From Isoetes taiwanensis (lineage: Eukaryota > Streptophyta > Lycopodiopsida > Isoetales > Isoetaceae): a stretch of 64,000 bases of DNA. Positions 22,019-31,938 of this stretch are shown here, piece after piece; position 1 is the first letter of the stretch; each line of letters starts with the position of its first letter. The stretch covers positions 7,675,546 to 7,739,545 of the forward strand of contig JAJEKV010000009.1 in the NCBI GenBank assembly GCA_021234155.1, in the 5' to 3' direction. A program made the translations under genes and the position numbers. The notes beneath the pieces were generated by a model. That model was not told the DNA's origin. It saw nothing but the letters and a program-made list of their open reading frames with translations, and made no database searches.

Positions 22019-22512
22019 GACTCCAAGAGTGCGCCCGGAGCATGTTAGGTTCAGACCTAATGGGCCTTTCGCGCACTCTTAGAGTCGTCACCCCATACAA
22101 ACCCTAGAACTTGACCTTAGGAACTCCAAATGGTAAGATAAAAGATGAAATCCCGATCAAAAGAGTTCGAAATAGCTAGAATTGTATGTTAAAACATCGA
22201 AAAACATTAAGTACAAGTCACTTTTGGAACAGCGACTCCAAGAGTGCGCCCGAGCATAGTTAGGTCCCAACCTAACACCCCTCCCGCGCACTCTTAGAGT
22301 CATCCCCAAAAGTGACCCTTAAAATTGATTGTAAATTAATAAAAAGGGTCAAAGTAATGATAGGATCCTGCTTAAAATGCTTAAATTAGGGAGTAACAGC
22401 ATGTAAATTGTGTAAATTGGGTGTGTTGGAGCGAGAGAGGCCGGCGACTCCAAGAGTGCGCCCGAGCCTAGTTAGGTCCCAACCTAACACCCCTCCCCAG
22501 CACTCTTAGAGC
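22019..22512 (+). repeat. Compound inverted repeats A1-A3 in the leader
   Basis: Three copies lie at 22019-22086, 22234-22301 and 22446-22512, spaced about 212-215 bp. Each has outer arms GACTCCAAGAGTGCGC and GCGCACTCTTAGAGTC (one mismatch in 16) and an inner hairpin TTAGGT..ACCTAA. Flanking sequences between copies are not similar, so the hairpin itself is the conserved unit. The second internal region has the same set at 31221-31283, 31434-31501 and 31651-31716. Confidence 0.85.
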
Positions 22513-22603
22513 CATTCAAGAAGCAGCACCAAACAAGACCCCAATTTAAGCCCAAGGCAGGGGAGACTTTTGCCCGGCAAAACCACGGAAGATTAAATCG
22601 ACC

Positions 22604-22630
22604 AAACCCTAAAAATCCAACCCTATAAAT
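22604..22630 (+). promoter_or_regulatory. Possible internal promoter of the H3-like ORF
   Basis: AAACCCTAA at 22604-22612 is followed by TATAAAT at 22624-22630, about 110 bases before the ATG at 22736. The arrangement copies that of the LTR core promoter and is preserved in the second unit (31811-31837). Internal transcription is inferred; only the motifs are seen. Confidence 0.45.
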
Positions 22631-22735
22631 TAAGGGACATAGGCTCATTTTTTAGGTTTCTCCCCCACTTCCACGAGCTCCTTCTCATTAGCCGATCTTT
22701 TGGCCCTACTCCAAATCGGGATTTTGTCGTATACA

Positions 22736-23932
22736 ATGGCTAGGACCAAACAAACCGCCCAAGAAGCCAAAGAAGGAAGATAGGCCCAAAATACCCAAGT
22801 GCTCGCAAATGGTGAAACGAAAGCTCAAAGATGCCGACGACAAACCGGCAATGACATGGAGAGGCGGCCTAGGTATTACAGGAATTTGGAGAGGAGGCGG
22901 AGGAAAGAAGAAAAGGCAAAGAGGAAAGAAGAAAAGGCCAAGAAGAAAGAGGAAAAGGCAAGAAGAAGAGAAGAAAGAGCCAAGAGGAAGGAGGAGAAAG
23001 CGAGAACAGAAGCAGATGAGGAGGTTGCAGAACCAGAAGACGACCAATGGCGGGAACAAAGAACCAACAATAGAGAGGACCCCGACCCCAAAGGAAAAAG
23101 GGTAATGACTCAAGAACCCCCGAAAAAGAAGAGAAGAACCTCGGTCGGCGTATCTATAAACGAGCCAACCGAAGGTGAACAATCCCCAACCTCGTCGGAG
23201 GAGACTGTCGATATAGCAGCATTCTTGGAGGCAACCCTTCTCGGAACGGGAGAATCCTCACAGCAGAACCCTAACCCTCAACCTGAAACAGAGGAAATCC
23301 GCGAGGAAGAGCCAATCCCAATTCCAAACACAGTTGAGACACAGATTAACTTACCCCCGCCGTTGCCCCCACCATTCTCGGTATGGCAAGAAGCAAAGAA
23401 GCTAGATGCAGAGAAGGCAGCCGGCAAGAAAGCAACCAAAACCGCCCGAGACTCGTACACCTTAGGACCAGAGAGGAGATACAAGAAAGAATTAGCAGAT
23501 TACAAAATATACAAGAAGATGCACGAAGACTACGCTGACCTATTACGAAACAAGCGGTCAAACTGTTTGCCGAGCGGGGAGGCCAACTCGGGAAGCATTC
23601 CAGCTCAAACCCCCAGAGCTACGGGAACCCCCAAGAAGCCTATGAAGAGATCCCAAGACTCCCCTTTTGCGAGCCTTGCGGGAAATCAAACACTTCCAAA
23701 GGAGCTCACAGTTCCTCATCCCGAGGGCACATTCGAGGAGGTTTGTCAGAAATCTTATGGGAGTTCGACCCCAACAAGCGGTAACCAACGACATGTTACT
23801 TTCGCTTTACAAGCGGCGAGATGGAGGTTGTGCAGCACTTCGAAGACTCATTAGCATGCACTCTCCATGGAAAAAGAGTCACCCTTCACCAAAGGATATG
23901 AGGCGGCTAAGTACATCAAGCGGAGGGACTAA
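22736..23932 (+). CDS. Retrotransposon-borne histone H3-like protein, copy A
   Basis: The ORF begins MARTKQTA, identical to the first eight residues of histone H3 including the Lys-4 site, then EAKEGR and an in-frame TAG (22781-22783). The same frame continues to about 23570 with an Arg-rich segment, four or more KRKEEKAKKK-type charged repeats (likely coiled coil, 22889-23000), an acidic run, PPKKKRR (a classic nuclear signal, near 23118), and a Ser/Pro/Glu linker. After small frameshifts the last 88 codons (about 23670-23932) read as a histone H3 fold. LREIKHFQ matches the alpha-N helix, FLIPRA a first-helix segment, LLSLYK a position where canonical H3 has LALQE, and FEDSLACTLHGKRVTL matches the H3 region FEDTNLCAIHAKRVTI. 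A PKDM-type block and a short basic C-terminus ending IKRRD complete it. LIP and HFQ recall plant CENH3. At about 398 codons it is three times normal H3 length. Frames are broken here, so this copy is probably not translated whole. Confidence 0.8.
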
Positions 23933-24074
23933 TAGAAGGGAAATTAATTTTTTGTAACTAACAGGATTATATCTGATGTATAAAATTTTGAATAATAAAA
24001 TATATAGTTGTTTAAGAAGGTACATTCATTAGGCACAGTATTAGTTTTGGAACAATTGGAGTAATTTCACCAGT

Positions 24075-24141
24075 GACTCCAAGAGTGCGCTTGAGAGCCT
24101 AGTTAGGTCCCAACCTAACACCCCTCCCGCACTCTTAGAGC
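24075..24141 (+). repeat. Compound inverted repeat A4, before ORF2
   Basis: The fourth copy of the leader hairpin (GACTCCAAGAGTGCGC, TTAGGT..ACCTAA, GCACTCTTAGAG) lies between the H3-like ORF and ORF2. The second unit has it at 33279-33347. Confidence 0.85.
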
Positions 24142-24293
24142 CGCCTCGAACTTCCCAAGTTCATAACTTGAGCTAGACATACCCAAATCGACCAAAATTT
24201 GTTGCATTAGAACCCTAAGACTATAGGCAAGCCACTTCGAGCCTCAAATTAACCAAGAAACATTAGCCTCATCCCAAATGTCAGGAGTTTTAG

Positions 24294-24333
24294 AAACCCT
24301 AAAAATTTTAGGGCATAAATTCCCTATATATAT
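24294..24333 (+). promoter_or_regulatory. Possible internal promoter of ORF2
   Basis: AAACCCTAA at 24294-24302 and TATATATAT at 24325-24333 lie about 110 bases before the ORF2 ATG at 24444. The second unit has the same at 33496-33533. Confidence 0.45.
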
Positions 24334-24443
24334 CCCCTCATAACCCCTAAACCTCAACCACAGAACTGCTCCCGCAATTGAGGCGATCTTTCAGCTTAGT
24401 CGGGCTCCCAGTTTAAGTTTTGACATCGGCAGCGCTCTTAGCC

Positions 24444-26034
24444 ATGGCTCTGAAGCCTTCATCGGTTGGTATAAGCGCCTCCCCACATCAGCAAGTAGAT
24501 GTCAATATAGTATTCAAGTATTTCAAAAAGAATTTGACCTTTCAGCAACCACGAACTCCAATCCTTTTTTGCCAGCAAGTCCTGCAGGAATTCCAAGAGA
24601 AAGTTGTCCCTAACTTACGAAGATACCGCCATGCATAGGGTACTTTGTACCAAGGACCGCGTTGCAAACAGCCCCTCAGTCATCATGTACCCAATATTGC
24701 CAAGGCATTGAGGAACGAACCAACCGCTTACCAACCTACATGACCCTAACAAGCAATGGCAAAGTCTTCTTCTCCTACAACACAGCCTTAAGCGCTATAT
24801 CTAGTATATAGGGCGTAAACCGTAATAGGTGAACCATCAATTCAGCCGCTAGAAGTCACACCCTTGGGCCAGTAGCGGACGAGCATATCTGCTTGAATCT
24901 GAAAGAGACCATAGCGAGAAGCATCCCAAGAGAGTGAAGACTCGAGCGGGAAAGCGAGGATGACATAGAGGTGGACCCGAGGAGGAGGAAGCGGGAAGCG
25001 GAACAAGACATCACCCGCCGAAGCTGACGGGGACCACCCGGATTGCACAACCAATTGGGCTGGGAATAACAAGTCTAGCACCGGTCATAGTCGAAGGACA
25101 GGGAATACTTGGCGCTAAATGACATCAAAACCTCCCGAATCACGAGGGGCCAGAGGCTACGCGTCGATGAACTCCTTCACCTCCCCTCTGGCAAAGCCGG
25201 ATCTAGAAGACTTCATCGACCAAGAAACGGAAGATTTTCGGTACAAATCACGAGAAGCAGACTACTTACACAGGACACACCATCTCCCGGACATTGAAGC
25301 TTACGGCACTATCGGAGGTATGATGTCGGAGGAACTTCCCTCTGAGGGAGGAGTTTATAGCACTTGAGGCGAGATGGGAATAAGGGGAAGACAACAAAGA
25401 GTACTTCAAGGGGAGTCTTCTTCCTCACAAAACAGAATAGCAAAATTCAAAGGGAGAGCCACAAACGACAAGTGTCTGAGCGCTCTTCCACGATTACAAG
25501 GAATTAGTTCAAGTACCCGTGAGACCGGTATGCATCAAGGCCGCGGGGGCACCTCGGGGCACGTGGAGGAGTCTGGGAGGCGGCACTCAAATATTACCTT
25601 CCGCTCCTAACAGGGCGGTAGAGTAATAATATTTCCTGGCGCTTCAGCCCGCGGAAGGAGGAAGGCATGCGGAATCTTTGTAGCACTTTTTTTCAGGATT
25701 TGGCATGCCGCGCCGCCCCTCGAAAAAGGTGGACCATGTCATTTTAGTGAAGCGGAAAACGACCTTGGGCATCTTCGACTTTGCGGTGCCCACCTTCGAC
25801 AAGGTAGGTTGGCGATAACGGCTGACTCATACCTCCCATAGGCGGGTGGAAGAGCTAGCATCCACCATCAGGGGAAACGCAAAGGGATATACTCGGGAAC
25901 TTGGGAAGAATGCAGTGGAGTGCAGCCCAAGTAAAAGATTTCTCGAGGACAACCCGTCTTCTGCCGCGATTTCAAGACTAGTCGGACTCTTGATCCGGGA
26001 GACTTTTGTATCTAAAATATTATATGATATATGA
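24444..26034 (+). pseudogene. ORF2 of the gypsy element, copy A (unknown function)
   Basis: Frames are broken, but pieces in order match the ORF2 of the right-hand element at 62960-61599. LTSNGKVFFSYNTALSAI-type sequence near 24750-24800 corresponds to its LGSNQLYFEAQFALALIM. MSEELPSE near 25320-25345 corresponds to its acidic VKEEELP. HVILVKRKTTLGIFDF near 25735-25785 corresponds to its QVILVNRDLAIAVFD. No known domain is recognised. It starts ATGGCTCTGAAGCC after its own TATA-like region. It is not gag, which follows separately at 26261. Confidence 0.55.
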
Positions 26035-26260
26035 ATATAAATCCTATTGAACTTTAAATGTTTTGTTGATGTATTTTGCCCCACAATTATACCAACAAGC
26101 ATAATCAATGTAAGAGAACAAAGGAACTAATCATATAACCATGAATTGCTTGTGCATGCGGCTAGAGGCCTAAACGCTTGAGGGGAACGACAAGCTGCGA
26201 GATCTTATAGAAGAGCAAACCCCACCTGCACCACCCCGGCAAGGGAACCTATTTGAGGAT

Positions 26261-29200
26261 ATGGAACCCATGACCCCGAGGAGGAGATAGCCCGGATGAG
26301 GACAGACTGGAGGCGGATAAAGGCATTACCGCCCACGCAAGCGAGTGGGTTCGGTGGAGCAACGCTCGGTTGCCGCAAGCATCACGGAGGGGCGAGAAAA
26401 GACAAGAAGAGGAGCAAGAGAAGGAGATCCTCCAGCCCGGAATCTTCGGACTCAAGTTCGGACTCGGACTCGGACCGAGGGAAGAGGAAGAACGAGCTCG
26501 AACGAATAGATGGAAGGCGAGGAATACGGATGGGCGACAAAAGAGACACCGGGACCTCGACTACGAGAAGAAGGTAGATTCCGCTGGGCAATGTATGAAG
26601 GCCCGAAAAGCTGGAACGATTCTCGGGGGAGAACAGGTCGAGATTGCAGCGAGGGCATGGCTGGACGAAAATGGCGAGTACCAAACGCTTATAGCATGAA
26701 AGATAAAGACAAAGGCAGAGTTGCAACAGCCAACTTGAAAGGAGCCGCACGGATTTGGTGGAAGGGTTATGCAAAGGCACCACCTTTGAGCGGGGATGCT
26801 TGTAAGTTCAAGAAGTTTGCAAAAGCCTTCAAAAGCCATTACGTCCCAAGGGAACATAAGTCCGGCATGATGCAAAAGATTTCTGAGGTTGCGGCAAGGC
26901 AACAATCGATCCCGTAAATATCTGAGAGAATTCATGAGGCTAAAGCTGTATGTGCGAAGTTAGGAGAGAGAAGCATGCACGAGAAAGCTATATTGAGGGG
27001 TCAATGAGGAGATCCGGCAGCTTGTGAGGGCAATAAACCCCAGGGACATGCTCGAAGCGGAATCAAGGCTATAAGCTTGCGAAGTCGGGGACCTGACCGG
27101 AATAAGCGGGCGAAGCGGCGGTACTTCGGGGATAAAGGCAAAGGCGACGGAAGCTCTGCCCTGAGGGCAGCGGTCGTGGTCGGCCTAGAACCCCTATATG
27201 GTGGGAACCGAAACAAAGGGGAGAAGAAGCGGTGTCCTTCAAGGACAAGCGGGAGGGGTCAAACTACTCCAAAGCGGTCGCGATCCTTTTGCGAGCAATG
27301 CCCAAGGAAAAGAGGCAGGGAGTGCATAGAAAAGCAAGCATTAGCTTGGTGGTGCTGCAGCCAGCCATAGGGCAAACAACGCGCCCCTACGTCATGAAGT
27401 GCAGCTCTAGCGGAGTTGGGGAGATTGGGGCGCCCCGGTCGGCGACGGCGGCGAAGAGGCCCGCGACTACATTCGGGGGTGAGTGTCATATCTTTGCACT
27501 TAATAGATCACGAGCAAAGCGAGAGCCAAGATAAAGTAATTTCCACGGTAGGGAAGGCCAAGGCCAAGTCCTTCATAGTCTTGATAGACTTCGAGGAAGA
27601 GCCATAACTTTGCATCCCCTGAATGGTTCAAATGTTGAAGTTGAAGCAGCTAAAGTCAAAGCCAAGACCGTTGTCTTAGCAAGAGTGGTGCGATAAAAGA
27701 GGCGCGGCGGGCAAAAGAATTAACCGACATCGACTTGCGAGGATTAATATCGAGATAGGGCCCGTAATGGGCATTAGCAAGTATGACTTGATCATAGGAA
27801 TGGAGTACCTTGGGCCAGCGGGGCCATTATCGATGTGGAAAGCGGAAGGTGACCTTCCCAGCGCCCGTGGCAAGATCATTGAGATAACGAGTAGGAAGTT
27901 GTCCCCATCATGCGGTGTATGTCTTCTAAGCGGCTGTTCAAGTGCATCAAGAGTGAGCAAATGGCATACATCTTCAAGCTTGAGATTAGCGAGCTGAATG
28001 GAAGGAAAAGAAGACAAAGGTGCTCGGCAAGTTGCGAAACAAGTAGCTAAAAGCGATCCGCGAATTCCATGATCTCTTTCGGATGAGATCAAGCGGCTCC
28101 CTCCATGAGGAGTTGAGTCGCGAGATTACTTTTCGAGCGAGAACAAAACCAACGAGCAAGGCTCCATATAGAATGACAGCGCTAGAGTTGTGGGAGCTAA
28201 AGAAGCGATTCTGCGAGGAGCTGCTGGACCTAGGTTTCATTAGACCTAGTGTTTAGCCATTTGGCGCCCATTCTCTTTTGTTAAGAAGAAGGATGGCGGT
28301 TTAAGGATGTGCATAGACTATAGGCGAGTTGAACAAGCACACCATTAAGAACAAGTATCGCGCTCCTAGGTCAGATGACTTGATGGATCGGCTTCAAGGT
28401 GCAAAGATCTTCTCCAAAATGCGACTTAAGGTCGGGTTATCATCGAGGTCGGGATAAAGGAAGAAGATATCCATAAGACCGCTTCCAGAGCAGCGGTATG
28501 GGCATTATGAGTTCCGCGGTAATGCCTTTTCGGCTTATCAAATGCCCCCATAGCGTTCATGAGGCTCATGAGCGATATCTTCGGGAGTTCTGGACACCTT
28601 TGTGATTGTTTTCTTTGATGACATTTTGGTGTATAGCGATCCCTTGAGAGCCGCACAACACTTGAGAAGAGTGCTAGAAAGTTGAAGAGGCACGGTTATG
28701 CATAAGTTGTCGGTGCCGCCGCAATGAGAAGGTGGAATACCTAGGTCATGTGATCTCGCGTAAGGTAAACATCTCAACGGATCTGCAAAGATTGAAGCGT
28801 CATTGATTCGCCCGTCGGCGAAGAATGTATCGTGCATGAAGTCAAGTTTTCACCGGTCCTAGCGGTACTTACACGAAGTTCGTGAAGAACTTTGCCAAGA
28901 TAGCAACCCGCCACCGCACTGGACGTAGGCGCGAGAAAGTGAAAGATTGGGCGCAGCATTGGCACAAAGAAGCCCAAAGGGGTTTGAATTGTTGAAAAGT
29001 TTAACAACAACAGCCCCTTTAACGGCCGACCGGAGAAAGATAAACTTGCAGCAACGATCGCCGAGTAAGATAGCTCTGGTGCGATTGTTTATGCAAGAAG
29101 AGCTGTGTGGTAGCGTATGATTCGGGGAAGATGAACTACGGCGACGCTGGCTACCCCATACGGGGAATTGCTTGTTAATGGGGGCATTAAGAATATGGAG

Positions 29201-29660
29201 GCACTACCTTTTGGGAAGGAAGTTCCAATTGGATCTGACCACGAGCCTCAATATGTATTCCATAACCGGACCTTAATGTCGTGGAGATGGATGGAGTTCC
29301 TCGAAGAATATGACTTTGATATAGTCTACAAGAAGCTCAATGTGGTAGCGGATGCTTTCAAGGCATCCCCGACAACTAAGAGTGCATTGCAATGCAATTT
29401 GACCGATATCAAAGACTTTGGTAAGAGGATTGAAGAGTCCTTGCCAACGGATGTGGATTTCAGGAAGTATGGGCAAAACCTTTCTAAGGAGGCCGACGGA
29501 TAAAGAAGGGGAGCCTTCAAGCATTATAAGAAGGAAGGCAACTTGTTATACCATAGAACAAGTTATCGTGCGAATCATCGAGGTGTAAGAAAGTTGATCT
29601 CCATTGCGCACAACAACCCAATAGGCGGCCATCGCGGGATTCATGAAAAGCTTCGACAAA
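26261..29660 (+). pseudogene. gag-pol: gypsy gag-pol, copy A (truncated and frameshifted)
   Basis: The start is MEPMTPRRR-like; the second unit reads EEEIAQMRTDLEQIKALL at the same place. A Ser/Arg/Asp-rich stretch follows (SSSPESSDSSSDSDSD near 26430), then the retrotransposon gag core (GAARIWWKGYAKA near 26735-26780, CKFKKFAKAF), a degenerate zinc-knuckle region near 27290-27400, protease remnants near 27580, a tether block (GISKYDLIIGMEYLGPAG near 27769), reverse transcriptase pieces including FFDDIL near 28610, RNase H pieces near 29080-29350, and the start of integrase (AGFMK) at about 29640. There the sequence jumps into the middle LTR. Copy B shows the same order with less damage after 37.1 kb. 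Confidence 0.8.
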
Positions 29661-29668
29661 CGCCGGTG

Positions 29669-30961
29669 GAAACCTAGCCAACTCCCTTGTCTATAGGGTA
29701 GGAAACCTAACTAGCCCAATTTTCATTTTAGGGCTTGAACTCTATTTTTAGGCGCCTCAGCATTAAAACCGCATCCTGACTCGAATTAGAGAGTTGCATC
29801 CTTAGTTTCTCTAGATTCGAGCGCTTCAAATTCGGATGGTCGAAAGCTCAGTCGAGGGAGCCCCTCAAGGACTGTGTATTTGGTCACCAGATAGTCTAAA
29901 CCCTATTTTAGTCATTGAATCAAAAGAGGTTTAGCCTATTAGATTGGCCATCCGTATCTCTAGATAGCGTGATTCTAAACTAAAGAACCTAATTCTATGT
30001 TGTAGGTTAGATCTTGTTCTTTGTTCTTCCGTGATGTATATGGATGATGTGTTCTCTATGAACTCCTTGTATTGGGAAGGGGGTAGAGACCTAAAGCCTT
30101 GAAGTTGATGCTCCTAGAGTAGCCTCTAGCACACACTCAGATTCGCCTTGGCGCAAGAGCCACACCGGATGTGGGTGAAGGGGCCGACCGGGCGAGAAGG
30201 AGGTTCATGTCCCTACTCATGAACGGTTCCTCGGGTGTGTAAGGCCTAATGCGGGAACCATTGTGGCTAGGTCCAATGGCTTGCCATTCGCGCGGGCAAG
30301 GCATGGCCTCCGACACCCGTGGGGTGGTGTTCACCTTCCAAAGGGATTCCCGGCCGAATCCGCAAGGTGGCCCTCTAGCCACCTTGAGTCGCGATGTAGA
30401 TCTCTCTGAGGGGAGTGATCCCCACCGCCCCATCGGGCGGGAATATGAGCCCGGGTAGCCCTCTGGCTATGCATCCGTGGCTACAGATCGGTCCCGGCAC
30501 TTTTCGCACCACCTCCGCAAAGTGCGCATGAGGAGGGGCGGATGGAGGGACAACCTTAAGCCATGTTCATATGCCAGCCAAATCCATTGCCATGAACTCG
30601 CATGCGCAATGAACTCGGAGACCCAAGCCGCCGATCATCCCTTGAGTCTCGAGCCTTGGGTAGGATTTCCTATGTGATGTGTGCCGATCTTTGCCTATGC
30701 AGATATGTGGAGGACCATCCTTCGTGATGGTCATATGATGTTGATGTATGTGCTACCTTGACATGTATGTTTACGCCTCGCAGCCTAGGTAGGCCCCGAG
30801 GAAGACGGGGTGCAATGACCCTTCCACTCTTCCAACGGAACCCGGCCACGTTGCCATTAAGTGTCGTGTGGAGGGCCTGTGATTAGCATGGAGCCGGTAT
30901 GGGGATGAACTCTGTTTGTATACGCGAGTGCACCGTATCATGCAGTAGGGGAGCGTCCACA
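29669..30961 (+). repeat. Middle LTR of the composite element, 5'-truncated
   Basis: It begins at GGAAACCTAGCCAACTCCC, equivalent to 41387 in the third LTR, so about the first 349 bp including the U3 hairpins is missing. It ends just before GGTATCAGAGC, the primer site of the second internal region. The TATA region is shortened (CTATAGGG). Confidence 0.85.
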
Positions 30962-30963
30962 AA

Positions 30964-30974
30964 GGTATCAGAGC
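30964..30974 (+). promoter_or_regulatory. Primer binding site of the second internal region
   Basis: GGTATCAGAGC directly after the middle LTR matches the initiator Met-tRNA complement, missing only the leading T. Confidence 0.8.
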
Positions 30975-31220
30975 TATGATCTTGGGACACTGTGATCGAG
31001 CATCGACCAGAAACCCTATAGGGACTAACTCATCTAGACATTCGGGCCTTGGAGATAAAAAGCCTGTGCACAAACCTCGAGTAGCGGGAAAATTTTTTCT
31101 CCTGTGGTAGAGATAGTAATTATCTAAGATTAAGATAATTAGAGAAATATAGGTAAGATAGAATAAAATTAGAAATAGCACGTAAGAGACCCTACTAAAA
31201 TTCAAGCACTTTTGGCCAAT

Positions 31221-31716
31221 GACTCCAAGAGTTTTTCTCCGTTAGGTTCGAACCTAATGGGCCTTTTCAAGACTCTTAGAGTCAGCCACCCCATACAAAC
31301 CTCTAGAACTTGACCTTAGGAACTCCAAATGGTAAGATAAAAAGATGAAATCCCGATCAAAAAGAGTTCGGAATAGCTAGAATTGTATGTTAAAACATCA
31401 AAAACATTAAGTACAAGTCACTTTTAGAACAATGACTCCCAAGAGTCTTGCAGATATAGTTAGGTCCCAACCTAACACCCCTCCCCACACCTCTTAGAGT
31501 CATCCCCAAAAGTGACCCTTAAAATTGATTGTAAAAATTAATAAAAGGGTCAAAGTAATGATAGGATCCCCGCTTAAAAATGCTTAAATTAGGGAGTAAC
31601 AAGATGTAAATTGTGTAAATTGGGTGTGTTGGAGCAGAGAGAAGGCCGGCGACTCCAAGAGTGCGCCAGAGCCTAGTTAGGTCCCAACCCAACACCCTCC
31701 CCAAGACTCTTAGAGC
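31221..31716 (+). repeat. Compound inverted repeats B1-B3 in the second leader
   Basis: Copies at 31221-31283, 31434-31501 and 31651-31716 correspond to A1-A3. The inner TTAGGT..ACCTAA or CCCAA core is kept, while several outer arms are shortened at GCGC/GCAC steps. Confidence 0.8.
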
Positions 31717-31810
31717 CATTCAAGAAGCAAAGACCAAACAAGACCCCAATTTAAGCCCAAGACAGGGGAGACTTTTGCCAAGAAAACCACCCGGGAAGAT
31801 TAAATCGACC

Positions 31811-31837
31811 AAACCCTAAAAATCCAACCCTATAAAT
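31811..31837 (+). promoter_or_regulatory. Possible internal promoter of the H3-like ORF, copy B
   Basis: AAACCCTAAA at 31811 and TATAAAT at 31831-31837 lie about 100 bases before the ATG at 31939, as in copy A. Confidence 0.45.
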
Positions 31838-31938
31838 TAAGGGACATAGGCTCATTTTTAGGTTTCTCCCAGCTTCCACGAGCTCCTTCTCATTAGCCGA
31901 TCTTTTGGCGCCTACTCCAAATCGACATTTGCCGTACA

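Noticed and set aside
22706-23182. 158-codon minus-strand frame rich in Phe, Leu and Ser
   Set aside because: It is the complement of the Lys/Glu-rich purine repeat of the H3-like ORF. The same shadow appears at 32022-32411.
26382-26935. Minus-strand frames of 124-133 codons
   Set aside because: They are antisense to the Ser/Arg-rich and core gag regions of copy A, which have family support on the plus strand.
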